Positions 5,886-5,967 of a stretch of 5,967 nucleotides of DNA are shown piece after piece (the stretch's first letter is position 1; the number at the start of each line of letters is the position of its first letter). The position numbers and the translations under genes were made by a program. This stretch comes from DAIOSQ01 sp036752465 (GTDB lineage Bacteria; Pseudomonadota; Gammaproteobacteria; Legionellales; Legionellaceae), in NCBI GenBank assembly GCA_036752465.1, contig DAIOSQ010000108.1, positions 1-5,967 on the forward strand. Direction: 5' to 3'. The notes below the pieces were generated by a model. That model was not told the DNA's origin. It was given only the letters and a program-made list of their open reading frames with translations, and ran no database searches.

Positions 5886-5952
5886 CAGCCTGGGGGGCCA
5901 AGGCTATTGCAAGGTCTTGAAGGTGATCACCTGATACGGGAGAGGAGTTACT
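5886..5952 (+). other. 67-bp spacer with a perfect palindrome and small hairpin
   Basis: This is the only non-coding gap of any size in the window. It holds a possible hairpin, AGCCTGG (5887-5893) pairing with CCAAGGCT (5898-5905) with one bulged A and a GGGG loop. It also holds the 12-bp perfect palindrome AGGTGATCACCT (5921-5932). No T-run follows either element, so neither looks like an intrinsic terminator. No clear -35/-10 pair is seen. The spacer ends with the ribosome binding site of the next gene. Confidence 0.6.
5942..5947 (+). promoter_or_regulatory. Ribosome binding site of the gene starting at 5953
   Basis: GAGGAG lies 5 bases before the GTG at 5953 and is the reason for choosing that start. 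Confidence 0.7.
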
Positions 5953-5967
5953 GTGAATCGAAACGAA
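5953..5967 (+). CDS. Start of the next gene, probably murG by position (3' truncated)
   Basis: Only five codons are visible: GTG AAT CGA AAC GAA (M-N-R-N-E). The start is supported by GAGGAG 5 bases upstream. The same frame has a stop at 5932-5934, so no longer upstream start is likely in it. Sequence alone does not identify the product. Position directly after ftsW in a dcw cluster makes murG (lipid II synthase) the most likely, with murC as an alternative. An overlapping frame open from TTG 5907 exists but lacks a good ribosome binding site and encodes nothing recognisable. Confidence 0.55.

Noticed and set aside
5907..5967. Frame open from TTG 5907 as an earlier start of the last gene
   Set aside because: It has no suitable ribosome binding site and is out of frame with the well-supported GTG 5953.
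1..5967. Novel defence, mobile or biosynthetic system
   Set aside because: All coding space is taken up by well-known segregation, division and cell wall genes, and no insertion sequence, att site, array or unknown gene is present.

Overview
The window is a compact block of co-directional (+ strand) housekeeping genes. In order it holds the 3' end of smc, then zipA, murF, mraY, murD, ftsW, and the first few codons of a further gene that is probably murG. Every full-length gene is intact and has the expected length, apart from a short ZipA linker. No mobile element, CRISPR array, tRNA, rRNA or convincing terminator is visible. No previously undescribed system is visible either; the unusual part is how the genes are arranged.

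Organism: ZipA is essentially a gammaproteobacterial protein, and the MurF, MraY, MurD and FtsW sequences resemble the E. coli versions motif by motif. The source is therefore very likely a gammaproteobacterium. Base composition is moderate to slightly AT-leaning, with many TTA/TTG leucine codons and ATT/ATA isoleucine codons. A Legionellales-like or similar lineage is possible, but this is a weak guess.

Layout: positions 1-956 carry the smc-zipA pair, which in many gammaproteobacteria is followed by ligA. Here ligA is missing, and 4 bp after zipA the central part of the division and cell wall (dcw) cluster begins: murF-mraY-murD-ftsW (961-5885). A 67-bp spacer follows, then a GTG-started gene at 5953. 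The usual upstream dcw neighbours (ftsI, murE) are not next to murF. Gaps between the full-length genes are 4 to 12 bp, and at four junctions the Shine-Dalgarno sequence overlaps the previous gene's stop codon. This points to one transcript with translational coupling.

Function: MurD adds D-glutamate to UDP-MurNAc-L-Ala, and MurF adds the terminal D-Ala-D-Ala to give UDP-MurNAc-pentapeptide. MraY moves that product onto undecaprenyl phosphate as lipid I. FtsW is the septal glycan polymerase that uses lipid II. ZipA anchors the FtsZ ring to the membrane, and SMC organises the chromosome. The block thus links chromosome segregation, Z-ring assembly and septal wall synthesis in one gene array.
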